NCBI GenBank assembly: GCA_963751795.1
Contig: CAVVVI010000002.1
Span: 868,001 to 932,000, forward strand
Origin: BOG-908 sp963751795
Lineage (GTDB): Bacteria; Pseudomonadota; Alphaproteobacteria; Acetobacterales; Acetobacteraceae
DNA length: 64,000 nucleotides
Direction: 5' to 3'
Of the stretch, positions 42,585 through 51,894 are shown piece after piece. Positions within the stretch are counted from its first letter, which is position 1. Each line of letters opens with the position of its first letter. The notes under the pieces were generated by a model that saw only the letters and a program-made list of their open reading frames with translations, searched no databases and had not been told where the DNA came from. Made by a program: the position numbers and the translations under genes.

Positions 42585-44987
42585 TTACCGCCAGGGCTCT
42601 GCCGGCCAGTCGTGCCTGGGGTAGCGGCCGCGCATGTCGCGCCGCACCTCCAGCCAGGCGCCGCGCCAGAAGCCGGCGAGGTCGCCGGTGATCGCCACCG
42701 GCCGCATGGCGGGTGACAGCAGGCGTATCTGCAGGCCGATCCGGCCGCCCGCCAGGCCCGGCACCGCATCCAGCCCGTAGAAGGCCTGCGCCCGGGCCGC
42801 GAGGGCCGGCACATCGCCGCTGTAATCGATGGCGGCGCGGCCGCCCGGCAGGCTGATCTGCACCGGCAGCTCGCGGTCCAGCCGTGCCGCCGCCTCCCAG
42901 CCCAGATGCCCGCGCAGCAGCGCTGCCAGATCCAGCCGCGCCGCCTCGCCGAGGCGGGAGAGGCCGAGCAGATGCGGCGCCAGCCAATCCTGCGTGGTGG
43001 CGGCCAGTGTGGCGTCCGAGAGGTCGGGGAAGGCGGGATCGACGCGGCGCAGCAGGGCGGCACGCGCCTGCAGCTGCCGCGCTGCCTCGGTCCACGGCAG
43101 CAGCTCCGGCTTGGCGGCGAACACGCCGGCCAGCGTGGCGGCTACCGCTTCGGGTGCCGCCGGCGCCATCCGGTCCTCGAGCACCAGCGCGCCGTAGCGG
43201 CGGCGGCGGCGCGAGAACACGCTGCCGGAGGCGGGATCGAAACCGCTCTCGACGGTTTCGGTCACCAGGGCGGCGATGGTTGGCGGCAGGTTGTCGGCGT
43301 CGAGCGGGGCGGCCAGGCGGATCTGTGCCGCGGCTTTCTGTTCCAGGCTGGCCACCACCAGCAGCCCGGCCTGCGCCAGCCGGTCCGACAACGGCAGCCG
43401 CGCGCCACCACCACCGGACAGCCGAAACGACCCCGGCTCGCCGCGCCGCTGGGCGATGCGGTCCGGGAAGGCAGCCGCCAGCAACAGGCCGGGGTCGCCG
43501 TCGGCCGCGGCCCGTGTGCCCAGACGGCGGCGATACTGTGCCGCGGCCTGGCGAATGCGGGCCAGCGCGCCGCGATCGGCATCGCCGGCGCCGTGGGCGA
43601 TGGCCGAGAGGCGATGGGCGATATCGGCGCTGCCGGCGTGGCGCAGCGGGTCGCGCTCTTCCAGCAGGGCGGCGATGTCGGCGGCCAGCGCCGCCTCGGC
43701 CGCCCCGCTGGCCGCCAGCATCATCGCCGCCAGGCGCGGATGGGCGCCGAGCCGGGCCATGGCGCGGCCCGCCTGGGTGATGCGGCCATCGGCATCGAGC
43801 GCGCCGAGCTGGGCCAGCAGGGCCGCCGCCGCGGCCAGCGCGCCGGCGGGCGGTGCGTCCGGAAAGGCCAGCCCGGCCGGTGCCGTACCCCAGGCGGCGC
43901 AATCCAGCGCCAGGCCGGACAGTTCGGACTCCAGGATCTGCGGCCGATCGAACGGTGCCAGGCCGCGATGCAGAGCGGCGGTCCACAGGCGGATGGCGGT
44001 GCCGCCGCCCTCGCGCCCGGCGCGGCCTGCGCGTTGCTCGGCCGCCGCCCGGCTGATGCGGACCGTCTCCAGCCGGGTCAGCCCGCTGGCGGCATCCAGC
44101 CGCGGCGTGCGCCGCCAGCCGCCATCGATCACGATGCGCACCCCGGGCACCGTCAGCGATGTCTCGGCGATGGACGTGGACAGCACCACGCGCCTGCCGG
44201 GTGCTGGCGAGAGCGCGCGGTCCTGCTCGGCGGGCGGCAGGTCGCCGTGCAGCGGCAGCACCGGGGCGCCGCAGCCGTCCAGCGCCTGCTGCGTGCGGCG
44301 GATCTCGCCCATGCCGGGCAGGAAGGCGAGGATATCGCCGTCATGGGCGGCCAAGGCGGCGCGCACCGCGCGGGCCATGGCCTCTGGCAGGTCGCGCGGG
44401 CTGGCGATGTCGCGCGCGGCGTGGTGCACGGCTACCGGGTATAGCCGGCCCGCGCTTTCCACCACGGCGGCATCCAGCAGCGTGGCCAGGCGCGCGCCAT
44501 CCGCGGTGGCCGACATGGCGAGCAGGCGCAGCTCCGGCCGCAAAGCGCGCTGCAGGTCCAGGCAGAAGGCCAGCGCCAGGTCGGCATCGAGCCCGCGCTC
44601 ATGCACCTCGTCGAAGATCACGCAGCCGATGCCATCCAGGCCGGGATCGGATTGCAGGCGCCGCACCAGCAGGCCCTCGGTGACCACTTCGATACGCATG
44701 GTGGGCGAGACCGCGCTGTCCAGCCGGGTGCGATAGCCGGCCGTGGTGCCGACCGCCTCGCCTTGCATCGCCGACATGCGGGTCGCCGCGGCACGGGCCG
44801 CGAGCCGCCGCGGCTCCAGCATCACGACGCGACCGCCGGCCAGCCACGGTGCATCCAGCAGCGCCAGCGGCACGAGCGTGGTCTTGCCCGCGCCCGGCGG
44901 CGCCACCAGCACGGCATTGGGACGGGTGGCCAGCGTGGCCAGCAGTGCGGGCAGCGCGTCGATGATCGGGAGTGCGGGGCGGTCCAT
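42585..44987 (-). CDS. hrpB: ATP-dependent helicase HrpB
   Basis: 800 residues, DEAH-box superfamily 2. Walker A in VLVAPPGAGKTTLVPLALLD, DEVH motif in VIFDEVHERGLDADLALAF, motif III LLAMSATADG, motif V STSIAETSLTVPGVRIVIDGG and motif VI QRAGRAGREGGG. The C-terminal HrpB-specific domain ends RRDMRGRYPRHDWPAEPWR, which is the family's terminal signature. It is an RNA or DNA helicase of unsettled physiological role. It is divergent from the dsbD-like gene. Confidence 0.95.
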   Translation of the reverse strand: MDRPALPIIDALPALLATLATRPNAVLVAPPGAGKTTLVPLALLDAPWLAGGRVVMLEPRRLAARAAATRMSAMQGEAVGTTAGYRTRLDSAVSPTMRIEVVTEGLLVRRLQSDPGLDGIGCVIFDEVHERGLDADLALAFCLDLQRALRPELRLLAMSATADGARLATLLDAAVVESAGRLYPVAVHHAARDIASPRDLPEAMARAVRAALAAHDGDILAFLPGMGEIRRTQQALDGCGAPVLPLHGDLPPAEQDRALSPAPGRRVVLSTSIAETSLTVPGVRIVIDGGWRRTPRLDAASGLTRLETVRISRAAAEQRAGRAGREGGGTAIRLWTAALHRGLAPFDRPQILESELSGLALDCAAWGTAPAGLAFPDAPPAGALAAAAALLAQLGALDADGRITQAGRAMARLGAHPRLAAMMLAASGAAEAALAADIAALLEERDPLRHAGSADIAHRLSAIAHGAGDADRGALARIRQAAAQYRRRLGTRAAADGDPGLLLAAAFPDRIAQRRGEPGSFRLSGGGGARLPLSDRLAQAGLLVVASLEQKAAAQIRLAAPLDADNLPPTIAALVTETVESGFDPASGSVFSRRRRRYGALVLEDRMAPAAPEAVAATLAGVFAAKPELLPWTEAARQLQARAALLRRVDPAFPDLSDATLAATTQDWLAPHLLGLSRLGEAARLDLAALLRGHLGWEAAARLDRELPVQISLPGGRAAIDYSGDVPALAARAQAFYGLDAVPGLAGGRIGLQIRLLSPAMRPVAITGDLAGFWRGAWLEVRRDMRGRYPRHDWPAEPWR

Positions 44988-45057
44988 TCGCGCCTACATG
45001 TAACCCGGGCGGGGCCGGGGCGGAAAACACCGGGCGTTCCAATGACGGGAAATTATT

Positions 45058-47055
45058 ATGCGCGTGCTGATCGCCTTGTTGCTGTGCCTGGCCGGCCGCG
45101 CCGCTGCCGCCGCCGAGAGCACGCCGGTGACCACGCCGCGCGATACGGCGAGCCTCGTCAGCCTGTCCGACAGCATCGCCCCCGGCCAGCCGATCCGCCT
45201 GGGGCTGCGGCTGCGGATGGCGCCGGGCTGGCACACGTACTGGCTCAACCCGGGCGATGCCGGGGCGCCGCCCACGCTCGAGGCCGAGGGCGCCAAGCTC
45301 GGGCCGATCGCCTATCCGGCGCCCGAGCTGCTGCGCGAGGGGCCGTTCACCAGCTACGCCTATACCGGCGAGGTGCTGCTGCCGGTGACGGCCACCGGCG
45401 CCGGGCCGGCCGGCATCGGCGTGCATGCCCAATGGCTGATCTGCGCCAAGGTTTGCGTGCCGGAGGAGGCGCGCTTCCACCTGGACCTGCCCGCCGGCAG
45501 CGGTGCGCCGGGCGCCCAGGCAGCGCTGTTCGCCGCGGCCGACGCCCGCATGCCACGGCCCAGCCCGTTCGCTGCCCATCTGAGCCGCGATGGCATGCTG
45601 TGGCTGGCCGCACCCGGGCTGGCATTGCGCGATGCGGTGTTCTTTCCGGCCGCACCGGGCGTGATCGACCAGGACGCCGCGCAGGCCCTGCGGGTGACGC
45701 CGCACTGGGCAGGGCTGGCGCTGAAGCTTTCGGCCCCCGGCAAGCCGCCCGCCGCGCTGGCTGGCATGCTGCGCCTGACCGATACCGGCGGGCAGGTGAC
45801 TGCCCTGGCCATCGACGCCACTCCGGCGCCGCTGCCCGATGCCGGCGGTAGCGGCCCGGGCCTGGCCCAGGCCCTGCTGCTGGCCTTTGCCGGCGGCCTG
45901 ATCCTTAACTTGATGCCCTGCGTGCTGCCCGTGCTGGCCATCAAGGCGCTGGGGCTGGCGCGGCTGTCGGGCGCTGCGCGGGCGCATGTGCGGCGAGAGG
46001 CAGCGTTCTACACGCTGGGCGTGCTGGCCGCCTTTTGCGCCATTGGCGGGCTGACGCTGGCCGCGCGCGCCGCCGGTGCCGCGGCAGGCTGGGGCATCCA
46101 GTTCCAGTCGGCGGCGTTCACCACCGCCACAGGATGGCTGCTGTTCGCCATCGGGCTGAACCTGTCGGGCGTGTTCCTGGTGGGCGGGCAGCTTGCCGGT
46201 GCGGGGCAGAGCCTGGCCGCGCGGAGCAGCTTTGCCACCGGGCTGCTGGCCGTGGTGGTGGCCACGCCCTGCACGGCGCCGTTCATGGGCGCGGCCCTCG
46301 CCGCGGCCCTGGCCCTGCCGCCGGCCGCCGGCATGCTGATCTTCGTCTGTCTCGGCCTGGGCCTGGCGGCACCCTACGCGGCGCTGGCGCTGAGCCCGGC
46401 CGTGGCCCGCCTGCTGCCGCGGCCGGGGGCGTGGATGGAAACGCTCAAGCACGTGCTCGCCTTTCCCATGTACGGCGCGGCGCTGTGGATGGTGTGGGTG
46501 GCCAGCCAGCAGACCGATGCGGCGGGGCTGGCCGTCGTGTTCGCCAGCTTCCTGCTAGTGGCGTTCGCCGCGTGGGCTTACGGCTTCGGCCAGCAGCGCG
46601 CGCGCCCGCTGGCGTTCAACCTCGCCGCGTTCGGCGGCGGTGCCGCCAGCCTGCTGCTGCTCGCCTCGCTGGCGCTCTCGGCACCCGCCGCCCACGCAGC
46701 ACAGGGGCAGGCGGCCGATGGCTCCGAGCCGTTCTCGGCGGCGCGCCTGGCCAGCCTGCGCGCCGGGCACCGGCCGGTGCTGGTGGATATGAGCGCGTCC
46801 TGGTGCGTCACCTGCCTCGTCAACGAGCGGCTGGCTTTGGCGCCGCAGGCGGTACGCGAAGCCTTTGCGGCACGCCACGTGGCGTATCTGAAAGGCGACT
46901 GGACGCGGCAGGATGCGGCGATCTCCGCCTACCTGGCCGAGTTCGGGCGCTCCGGCGTGCCGCTCTATGTGTATTACCCTGCCGAGGGTGCGCCGGCGGT
47001 GCTGCCGCAGGTGCTCACGCCCGGTCTGATGCTCGCAACGATCGGCGCGGGGTAG
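45058..47055 (+). CDS. DsbD/ScsB-like protein-disulfide reductase
   Basis: 665 residues. Signal peptide, then an N-terminal periplasmic domain (about 21-260) with the Cys pair of WLICAKVCVPEE (Cys129, Cys133). An eight-helix membrane domain follows with LMPCVLPVLA (Cys288) and VATPCTAPFMG (Cys405). A C-terminal thioredoxin domain carries SASWCVTCLVNE (Cys583, Cys586). This order relays electrons from cytoplasmic thioredoxin to the periplasm. The long N-terminal domain fits the ScsB/DipZ branch better than classical DsbD. Confidence 0.92.
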   Translation: MRVLIALLLCLAGRAAAAAESTPVTTPRDTASLVSLSDSIAPGQPIRLGLRLRMAPGWHTYWLNPGDAGAPPTLEAEGAKLGPIAYPAPELLREGPFTSYAYTGEVLLPVTATGAGPAGIGVHAQWLICAKVCVPEEARFHLDLPAGSGAPGAQAALFAAADARMPRPSPFAAHLSRDGMLWLAAPGLALRDAVFFPAAPGVIDQDAAQALRVTPHWAGLALKLSAPGKPPAALAGMLRLTDTGGQVTALAIDATPAPLPDAGGSGPGLAQALLLAFAGGLILNLMPCVLPVLAIKALGLARLSGAARAHVRREAAFYTLGVLAAFCAIGGLTLAARAAGAAAGWGIQFQSAAFTTATGWLLFAIGLNLSGVFLVGGQLAGAGQSLAARSSFATGLLAVVVATPCTAPFMGAALAAALALPPAAGMLIFVCLGLGLAAPYAALALSPAVARLLPRPGAWMETLKHVLAFPMYGAALWMVWVASQQTDAAGLAVVFASFLLVAFAAWAYGFGQQRARPLAFNLAAFGGGAASLLLLASLALSAPAAHAAQGQAADGSEPFSAARLASLRAGHRPVLVDMSASWCVTCLVNERLALAPQAVREAFAARHVAYLKGDWTRQDAAISAYLAEFGRSGVPLYVYYPAEGAPAVLPQVLTPGLMLATIGAG

Positions 47056-47066
47056 CGGCTGCGCGC

Positions 47067-49106
47067 CTAGGAGACCAGGATGGCGGCCTGCCGGACCAGG
47101 CTGTCGGCGTAGGTGAACACCCGGTCGCGCCCGGCGCGCTTGGCGGCGTAGAGCGCCACGTCGGCTTGCGCCACGAGCTCGGCCGCCGGCCCGATGGCGC
47201 TGCGCACCGGCACGAATGCCTGCACGCCGGCGCTGATGGTGACCACGCCGTGCGCGCTGCCGCCATGCGGGATGGCCAGCGCGCGCACCGCCTCGGCAAT
47301 GCGGTGGGCCAGCGCCAGCGCCGCGCCCTCGCTGCTGCCGGGCAGCAGCACGGCGATCTCCTCGCCACCATAGCGCGCGCCGGTGTCGCTCGGCCCGGCG
47401 AGCAGCCCGGGGATGATGCCGGCAATGGCCTGCAGGCACACGTCGCCGGCCTGATGGCCGTAGATGTCGTTGAACTGCTTGAAGTGGTCCACGTCCAGCA
47501 GCACCAAGGCGAGCGCCGTCGAATCACGGGCGGCGCGGCTGAACGCGATGTCCAGCGCACGATCGAACGAGCGCCGGTTCGCCAGCCCGGTCAGCGCGTC
47601 CTGCATGGCCATCGCTTCCAGCGCGCGGTTGGCGGCTTCCAGCGCCTGGTTGGCGGCTTCCACCCCGGCATGCGCCTCGCGCAGCGCCGCTTCGCTGCGT
47701 TTCTGTTCGGTGATGTCCATCACTACGCCGAACAGCGCCGTCACCCGGCCATGCTCGTCGGTCTGCGGCAGGCCGCGGCTGAGCACATGGCGCTCGCTGC
47801 CGTTGGGCCGATGCAGGCGGGCGGTGAACTCGTAGGGCCGGCCATCGGCCAAGGCTGCGCTCACCGCCTCGCGCACGAGCGCGCGGTCCTCGGCATGGTA
47901 GGCGGCCAGCGCGCTGCGCAGATCCAGGCTGCACCGGCGCGGATCGACGCCGTGGATGCGGTAGATCTCCTCGGACCACATCACCGACTGCGCCGCCGGC
48001 GCCCCGCCGCCGGTGACCTCGATGTGCCAATGGCCCACCTGCGCAATCTGCTCGGCCATTTCCAGCCAGCCATTCGCGCGCGCCAGCCCGGCTTCCGAGC
48101 GGGCCAGCTTGCCGTTTGTGGTGCGCAGCACCGCCTGCGCGCGCTCCTCCTCGCCGATCTTGCGGGCCAGCCTGCGCGCGAGCAGGGCGAGCGTGCCGAG
48201 CACGGCGCACAGGCCCAGCGCGTGCGCGCCGGCCGTCATCCACCAGCCGGCCAGCACGTCGGCCCGGCTGCGGCCCACCATCACCAAGGCGGGCGAGCCG
48301 GGTACGCGGTGATAGCTCGCAAACCGCATCAGCCGGTCCGCCTGGCTGAAATTCTCGAAACGCTCGCGGTCGCCAGGGCCGATGATGCGGGTGAACAGGT
48401 CGCTGGCCGAGACGTTGAAACCTTGGCCGCGCGGATCGGCCGGCCAACGGGCCAGGGCCACGCCATCGTTGCGCACCAGCAGCACCACGCCATGCCGCCC
48501 GGTATCGAAGCCCGCATAAAGGCGCGCGAAAAAATCGACATCGACGCTGGCCAGCACCATGCCGGCGAAGCTGCCATCCGGGTGATCCACCCGACGCGAG
48601 ACGGTGAGCACCCAGGTGCCATCGACCGGGTCGCGCACCGGCCAGCCCAGCAGCGGGCCGCGTTCGGCCGTGGCCGCATGGTGGCGGAAGGCCGGCCGCT
48701 GCAGCACGGCGGCGGGCGCGGGCACGGTGGCGGCCGAGTTGACGATCGGCTGGCCGTGTTCGTCGATCACCACCAGGCGATGGACCATCGGCAGCGCCTC
48801 GGCCCGCAGCCGCAGCAATTGCGCCAGCCTGGCGCGCGCGGCCGGGCCGACGCCGTCCCTCTCCACCCGCTCGCGCAGGCCAACGAGGATGGTGTCCATG
48901 GTCTGGAACACGCCATGCGCCTCGTCGGCCAGGGACCGCGACAGATTGGCGGCTTCGGATTGCGCCGTATCGATCGTCTGGCGATAGGCGGTCAGCAGGC
49001 TGAGCGCGTCGGCTGCCACCACTGCGGCCGCGGCAAGCACCACCAGCAGCAACAACCTGCTTTGCAGTCGGCCGAACGGCATGAGGGCCCAGAAACGATA
49101 AGGCAT
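47067..49106 (-). CDS. Membrane sensor diguanylate cyclase (periplasmic sensor-PAS-GGDEF)
   Basis: 679 residues. TM helix about 17-37, an extracytoplasmic Cache-like sensor (40-285), TM helix about 292-312, a PAS/PAC domain (345-470, ending VVMDITEQKRSEAALREAHA), a short heptad helix (EAANQALEAANRALEAM) and a GGDEF domain (500-665). The active-site loop reads GGEEI (580-584) rather than GGDEF/GGEEF, but the metal-binding Asp in LLDVDHFKQFND is present, so c-di-GMP synthesis is likely. The RxxD inhibitory site expected just before the loop is absent. It is convergent with the dsbD-like gene. Confidence 0.93.
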   Translation of the reverse strand: MPYRFWALMPFGRLQSRLLLLVVLAAAAVVAADALSLLTAYRQTIDTAQSEAANLSRSLADEAHGVFQTMDTILVGLRERVERDGVGPAARARLAQLLRLRAEALPMVHRLVVIDEHGQPIVNSAATVPAPAAVLQRPAFRHHAATAERGPLLGWPVRDPVDGTWVLTVSRRVDHPDGSFAGMVLASVDVDFFARLYAGFDTGRHGVVLLVRNDGVALARWPADPRGQGFNVSASDLFTRIIGPGDRERFENFSQADRLMRFASYHRVPGSPALVMVGRSRADVLAGWWMTAGAHALGLCAVLGTLALLARRLARKIGEEERAQAVLRTTNGKLARSEAGLARANGWLEMAEQIAQVGHWHIEVTGGGAPAAQSVMWSEEIYRIHGVDPRRCSLDLRSALAAYHAEDRALVREAVSAALADGRPYEFTARLHRPNGSERHVLSRGLPQTDEHGRVTALFGVVMDITEQKRSEAALREAHAGVEAANQALEAANRALEAMAMQDALTGLANRRSFDRALDIAFSRAARDSTALALVLLDVDHFKQFNDIYGHQAGDVCLQAIAGIIPGLLAGPSDTGARYGGEEIAVLLPGSSEGAALALAHRIAEAVRALAIPHGGSAHGVVTISAGVQAFVPVRSAIGPAAELVAQADVALYAAKRAGRDRVFTYADSLVRQAAILVS

Positions 49107-49217
49107 CGCGACGCTGCTACCCCGGGTTGCCGGCAGGTATGAACTGCCACCCTACAGCGAAGGTGTTTCCAAAACCTAGTGAAACGAAGTCACACAGCCG
49201 CCCTAATCGGGTGGGCG

Positions 49218-50108
49218 TCAGTCGGGATCGTCCAGACCGATGGCGCGCAGCCGGGCGCGCTCCTCGTCCCAGCCCGAACGCTCCTTCACGTTGAGAAACA
49301 GATGCACCGTGCGGTCGAGCAGCTGGCCGAGATGGGACCGGGCCTTGGCGCCGATCTCGCGCACCCGCGCGCCGCCCTCGCCGATCAGGATCGCCTTCTG
49401 CCCGGCCCGCGCCACGTAGATGGTCGCGTCGATGCGCACCGAGCCGTCCGGGCGCTCGGTGAAGCTCTCGGTTTCCACCGTCGTGCCATAGGGCACCTCC
49501 TCGTGCGTCTGCAGGAAGATCTGCTCGCGCACGATCTCGGCCGCCAGCAGGCGGTCCGGCAGATCGGTGATCTCGTCGTCGGGGTAGAGATGCGGGCCTT
49601 CGGGGAGCGTGGCGGCAATGGCGTCCAGCAGCTCGCCTACGCCGTCGCCGTTCGCGGCGCTCACCATGTAGGTCTCCTCGGTGGGCACCAGCTCGGCCAG
49701 TTCGGCCGTCAGCGGCAGCAGGCGCAGGCGCGGCACCAGGTCCACCTTGTTGAGGATCAGCCACACGCGCCGGCCGCTGCCGCGCAGGCGGCCGGCAATG
49801 GCGCTCACCTGCTCGGTGACCCCGGCGCGGGCATCGACGAGCAGCAGCGTGAGGTCGGCATCCTCCGAGCCGGTCCAGGCGGCGTTGACCATGGCGCGGT
49901 CCAGCTTGCGCTTGGGCGCGAAGATGCCGGGCGTGTCCACCAGCAGGATCTGCGCCGCGCCGCGCAGCAGGATGCCGAGCACGCGGAAGCGGGTGGTCTG
50001 CGCCTTCGGGCTGACGATGCTGAGCTTGGCGCCGGCCATGCGGTTGAGCAGGGTGGATTTGCCGGCGTTGGGCGCGCCGACGATGGCTACGAAGCCGCAG
50101 CGGGTCAC
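49218..50108 (-). CDS. era: Ribosome-assembly GTPase Era
   Basis: 296 residues from the GTG at 50108, chosen because AAGGA lies 9 nt upstream; a TTG 12 codons earlier falls in repeat sequence. G1 is VGAPNAGKSTLLNRM, G3 VDTPGIFAPKRKLD, G4 NKVDLV, G5 VSAANGDG. The KH domain carries QKAILIGEGGARVREIGAKA. Era binds 16S rRNA and helps 30S maturation. It belongs to lepB-rnc-era; recO, usually next, is 10 kb away on the other strand. Confidence 0.95.
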   Translation of the reverse strand: MTRCGFVAIVGAPNAGKSTLLNRMAGAKLSIVSPKAQTTRFRVLGILLRGAAQILLVDTPGIFAPKRKLDRAMVNAAWTGSEDADLTLLLVDARAGVTEQVSAIAGRLRGSGRRVWLILNKVDLVPRLRLLPLTAELAELVPTEETYMVSAANGDGVGELLDAIAATLPEGPHLYPDDEITDLPDRLLAAEIVREQIFLQTHEEVPYGTTVETESFTERPDGSVRIDATIYVARAGQKAILIGEGGARVREIGAKARSHLGQLLDRTVHLFLNVKERSGWDEERARLRAIGLDDPD

Positions 50109-50134
50109 GGGGGTGGATCCTTGGTTTTGGAGGA

Positions 50135-50196
50135 AGGAAGGCAAGTAGTCCTTTTTTGCAAAAAAGGACCAAAAAACTTTGGCTGCGCTGTCGCGG
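50135..50196. repeat. Single AT-rich repeat arm between rnc and era (locus D)
   Basis: One arm of the dispersed repeat family (50135-50181) with inner stem GTCC...GGAC. Read with era (minus strand) it is in the orientation of the right arms that precede glcE and glcF. No partner arm lies towards rnc, but the adjacent CGCTGTCGCG (50186-50195) is the same word found in the spacer at 11489-11498. The rest of the 111-nt gap shows nothing else. Confidence 0.75.
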
Positions 50197-50219
50197 GGGT
50201 GGGTGGGGGACCGACGCGT

Positions 50220-50993
50220 TTATGGTTTTTGCAGCTGCACCAGCAGCGCTTCGGCGGCGGCGCGCTCGGCCATGCGTTTCGTGCTGCCGCTTCCCGTGCC
50301 TGCCTTGCCAAGCGCCGACACGGTTACGACGAAATCCGGCGCGTGCGACGGGCCTACGCTGGAGAGGAGCTTGTATTCGGGCAGCGCCGTGCCGCGCGCC
50401 AGCGCGCGTTCCTGCAGCGTGGTCTTGGGGTCTTTCGGCGGCTGCATCTGCGTGTCCATCAGCGGCGCCCAGGTGGCGCGCACGAAGCGCCGTGCCGGAT
50501 CCAGCCCGCCATCGAGGAACAGCGCGCCCAGCGTCGCCTCCATCGCATCGGCCAGCACGGTGGACAGACGGCCGACGCCGGCGATCGCCTCGTTGGCGCC
50601 GAGGGTCAGAAGCTCGGCCAGGCCGATGCGCTCGGCGGCGGCCGCCACCGTCTCGCGCGAGACCAGGTGTGCCATGCGCAGGCCGAGCTGGCCTTCCTGC
50701 TCGGCCGGGTAGCGTTCGGCCAGCCATTCCGCCATCACCAGGCCCAGCACGCGGTCGCCCACGAATTCCAGCCGCTCGTTGCTGCCGGCGCCCGTGCTGC
50801 GCGCGGTGCGGCGGCCGCCGCCGGCGCGGGTGCGGTCGCCCATGGCGGAGCGGTGGGTGAGGGCTTCGGCCAGCAGGCTTCGGCGGGCGAAACAATGGCC
50901 CAGCAGGTGCTCGGCCGCCGCGATGCGGTGGGCGAGCCGGGCATCGGCGCGGTCGGGCGGATCGCGGGTAACGGGCGGCTGGCCGGCGATCAA
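50220..50993 (-). CDS. rnc: Ribonuclease III
   Basis: 257 residues if started at the TTG that overlaps the lepB stop (TTGA at 50990-50993); AAGG lies 6 nt upstream. The frame continues upstream only within lepB. The endonuclease domain has the signature NERLEFVGDRVLGLVMAEWL and ADAMEATLGALFLDGG with the catalytic acidic residues; the C-terminal dsRNA-binding domain ends SGSTKRMAERAAAEALLVQL. An insert rich in Gly/Arg (TRAGGGRRTARSTGAG) before the signature is unusual. It processes rRNA precursors. Confidence 0.92.
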   Translation of the reverse strand: MIAGQPPVTRDPPDRADARLAHRIAAAEHLLGHCFARRSLLAEALTHRSAMGDRTRAGGGRRTARSTGAGSNERLEFVGDRVLGLVMAEWLAERYPAEQEGQLGLRMAHLVSRETVAAAAERIGLAELLTLGANEAIAGVGRLSTVLADAMEATLGALFLDGGLDPARRFVRATWAPLMDTQMQPPKDPKTTLQERALARGTALPEYKLLSSVGPSHAPDFVVTVSALGKAGTGSGSTKRMAERAAAEALLVQLQKP

Positions 50994-51808
50994 CCCACGC
51001 CTTGCAGCAGCCGCCGCCAGCGCACTTCCATCGGCCACTGCCACACCTGCCACCACGGGTGCTCGGCATCGAAGCTGAAGAAGATGAATTGCGCGCGGCC
51101 GATGACGTTCTCGAGCGGCACGAAGCCCAGCCCGTCAACGATGAAGCGGCTATCGGCCGAGTTGTCGCGGTTGTCGCCCATCATGAACAGATGGCCGTCG
51201 GGCACCACGTATTCGTCGGTGTTGTTGGGGTCCAGCTCGCCGATCATGTTGTGCTCGTCATCGGCGAACGTCTTGAGCAGATGGTGCTTCGGCCCGCCGG
51301 GCAGCGCCTCGAGATATTCCTTGCTCGCGATGCGCGTGCCGTTCTCGTCGGAGGAGGCGGCGTAATCGCCTTCCAGCGTGCGCGGCACCTCGGTGCCGTT
51401 GATGTAGAGGTGGCCGAGCTTGACCTGGATGTGGTCCCCGGGAAGGCCGATCACCCGCTTGATCCAGTCTTCGCTGGTGTTGCGGGTGTTGCGGAACACC
51501 ACCACGTCGCCGCGATGTGGGTAGCTGCCGAAGATGCGGCCGGAGAACAGATTGGGCGAGAACGGCAGCGAATAGTGCGAGTAGCCGTAGCTGTATTTGC
51601 TGACGAATACGAAGTCGCCGATCAGCAGCGTCGGGATCATCGAGCCGCTGGGGATGTTGAACGGCTCGAACGCGACGGTGCGGATGCCCATGGCAATCAG
51701 CACGGCATAGACGAGGGTCCGCACCGTCTCGCCGATGCCGCCGGCGGCGGGCCGCGCGGCCTGCGCGGACGGCTTCTTGGCGATGGTGTTTTTCTGGCTG
51801 AGAGACAT
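50990..51808 (-). CDS. lepB: Signal peptidase I
   Basis: 272 residues. One N-terminal membrane helix (TLVYAVLIAMGIRTVAF) anchors a periplasmic serine protease: FEPFNIPSGSMIPTLLIGDF holds the nucleophile Ser56, and DWIKRVIGLPGD holds the general base Lys117. Box D GDNRDNSADSRF and box E follow. It removes signal peptides from exported proteins. It heads lepB-rnc-era. Confidence 0.96.
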   Translation of the reverse strand: MSLSQKNTIAKKPSAQAARPAAGGIGETVRTLVYAVLIAMGIRTVAFEPFNIPSGSMIPTLLIGDFVFVSKYSYGYSHYSLPFSPNLFSGRIFGSYPHRGDVVVFRNTRNTSEDWIKRVIGLPGDHIQVKLGHLYINGTEVPRTLEGDYAASSDENGTRIASKEYLEALPGGPKHHLLKTFADDEHNMIGELDPNNTDEYVVPDGHLFMMGDNRDNSADSRFIVDGLGFVPLENVIGRAQFIFFSFDAEHPWWQVWQWPMEVRWRRLLQGVG

Positions 51809-51894
51809 GGGGTGGCGGAGCCTCTGGCGAGCGCGCGTTAGAACCGGGCAAGGCCGCCCGTGTCAAGGAAAGCCGCGCCCGCGGCGCCGGCGGG

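Noticed and set aside
46035..49142. 1035-codon open frame on the + strand covering the dsbD-like 3' half and the antisense of the diguanylate cyclase
   Set aside because: High GC keeps opposing frames free of stops; its translation is low-complexity and unlike any protein, while the genes in the other frames show full conserved motifs.
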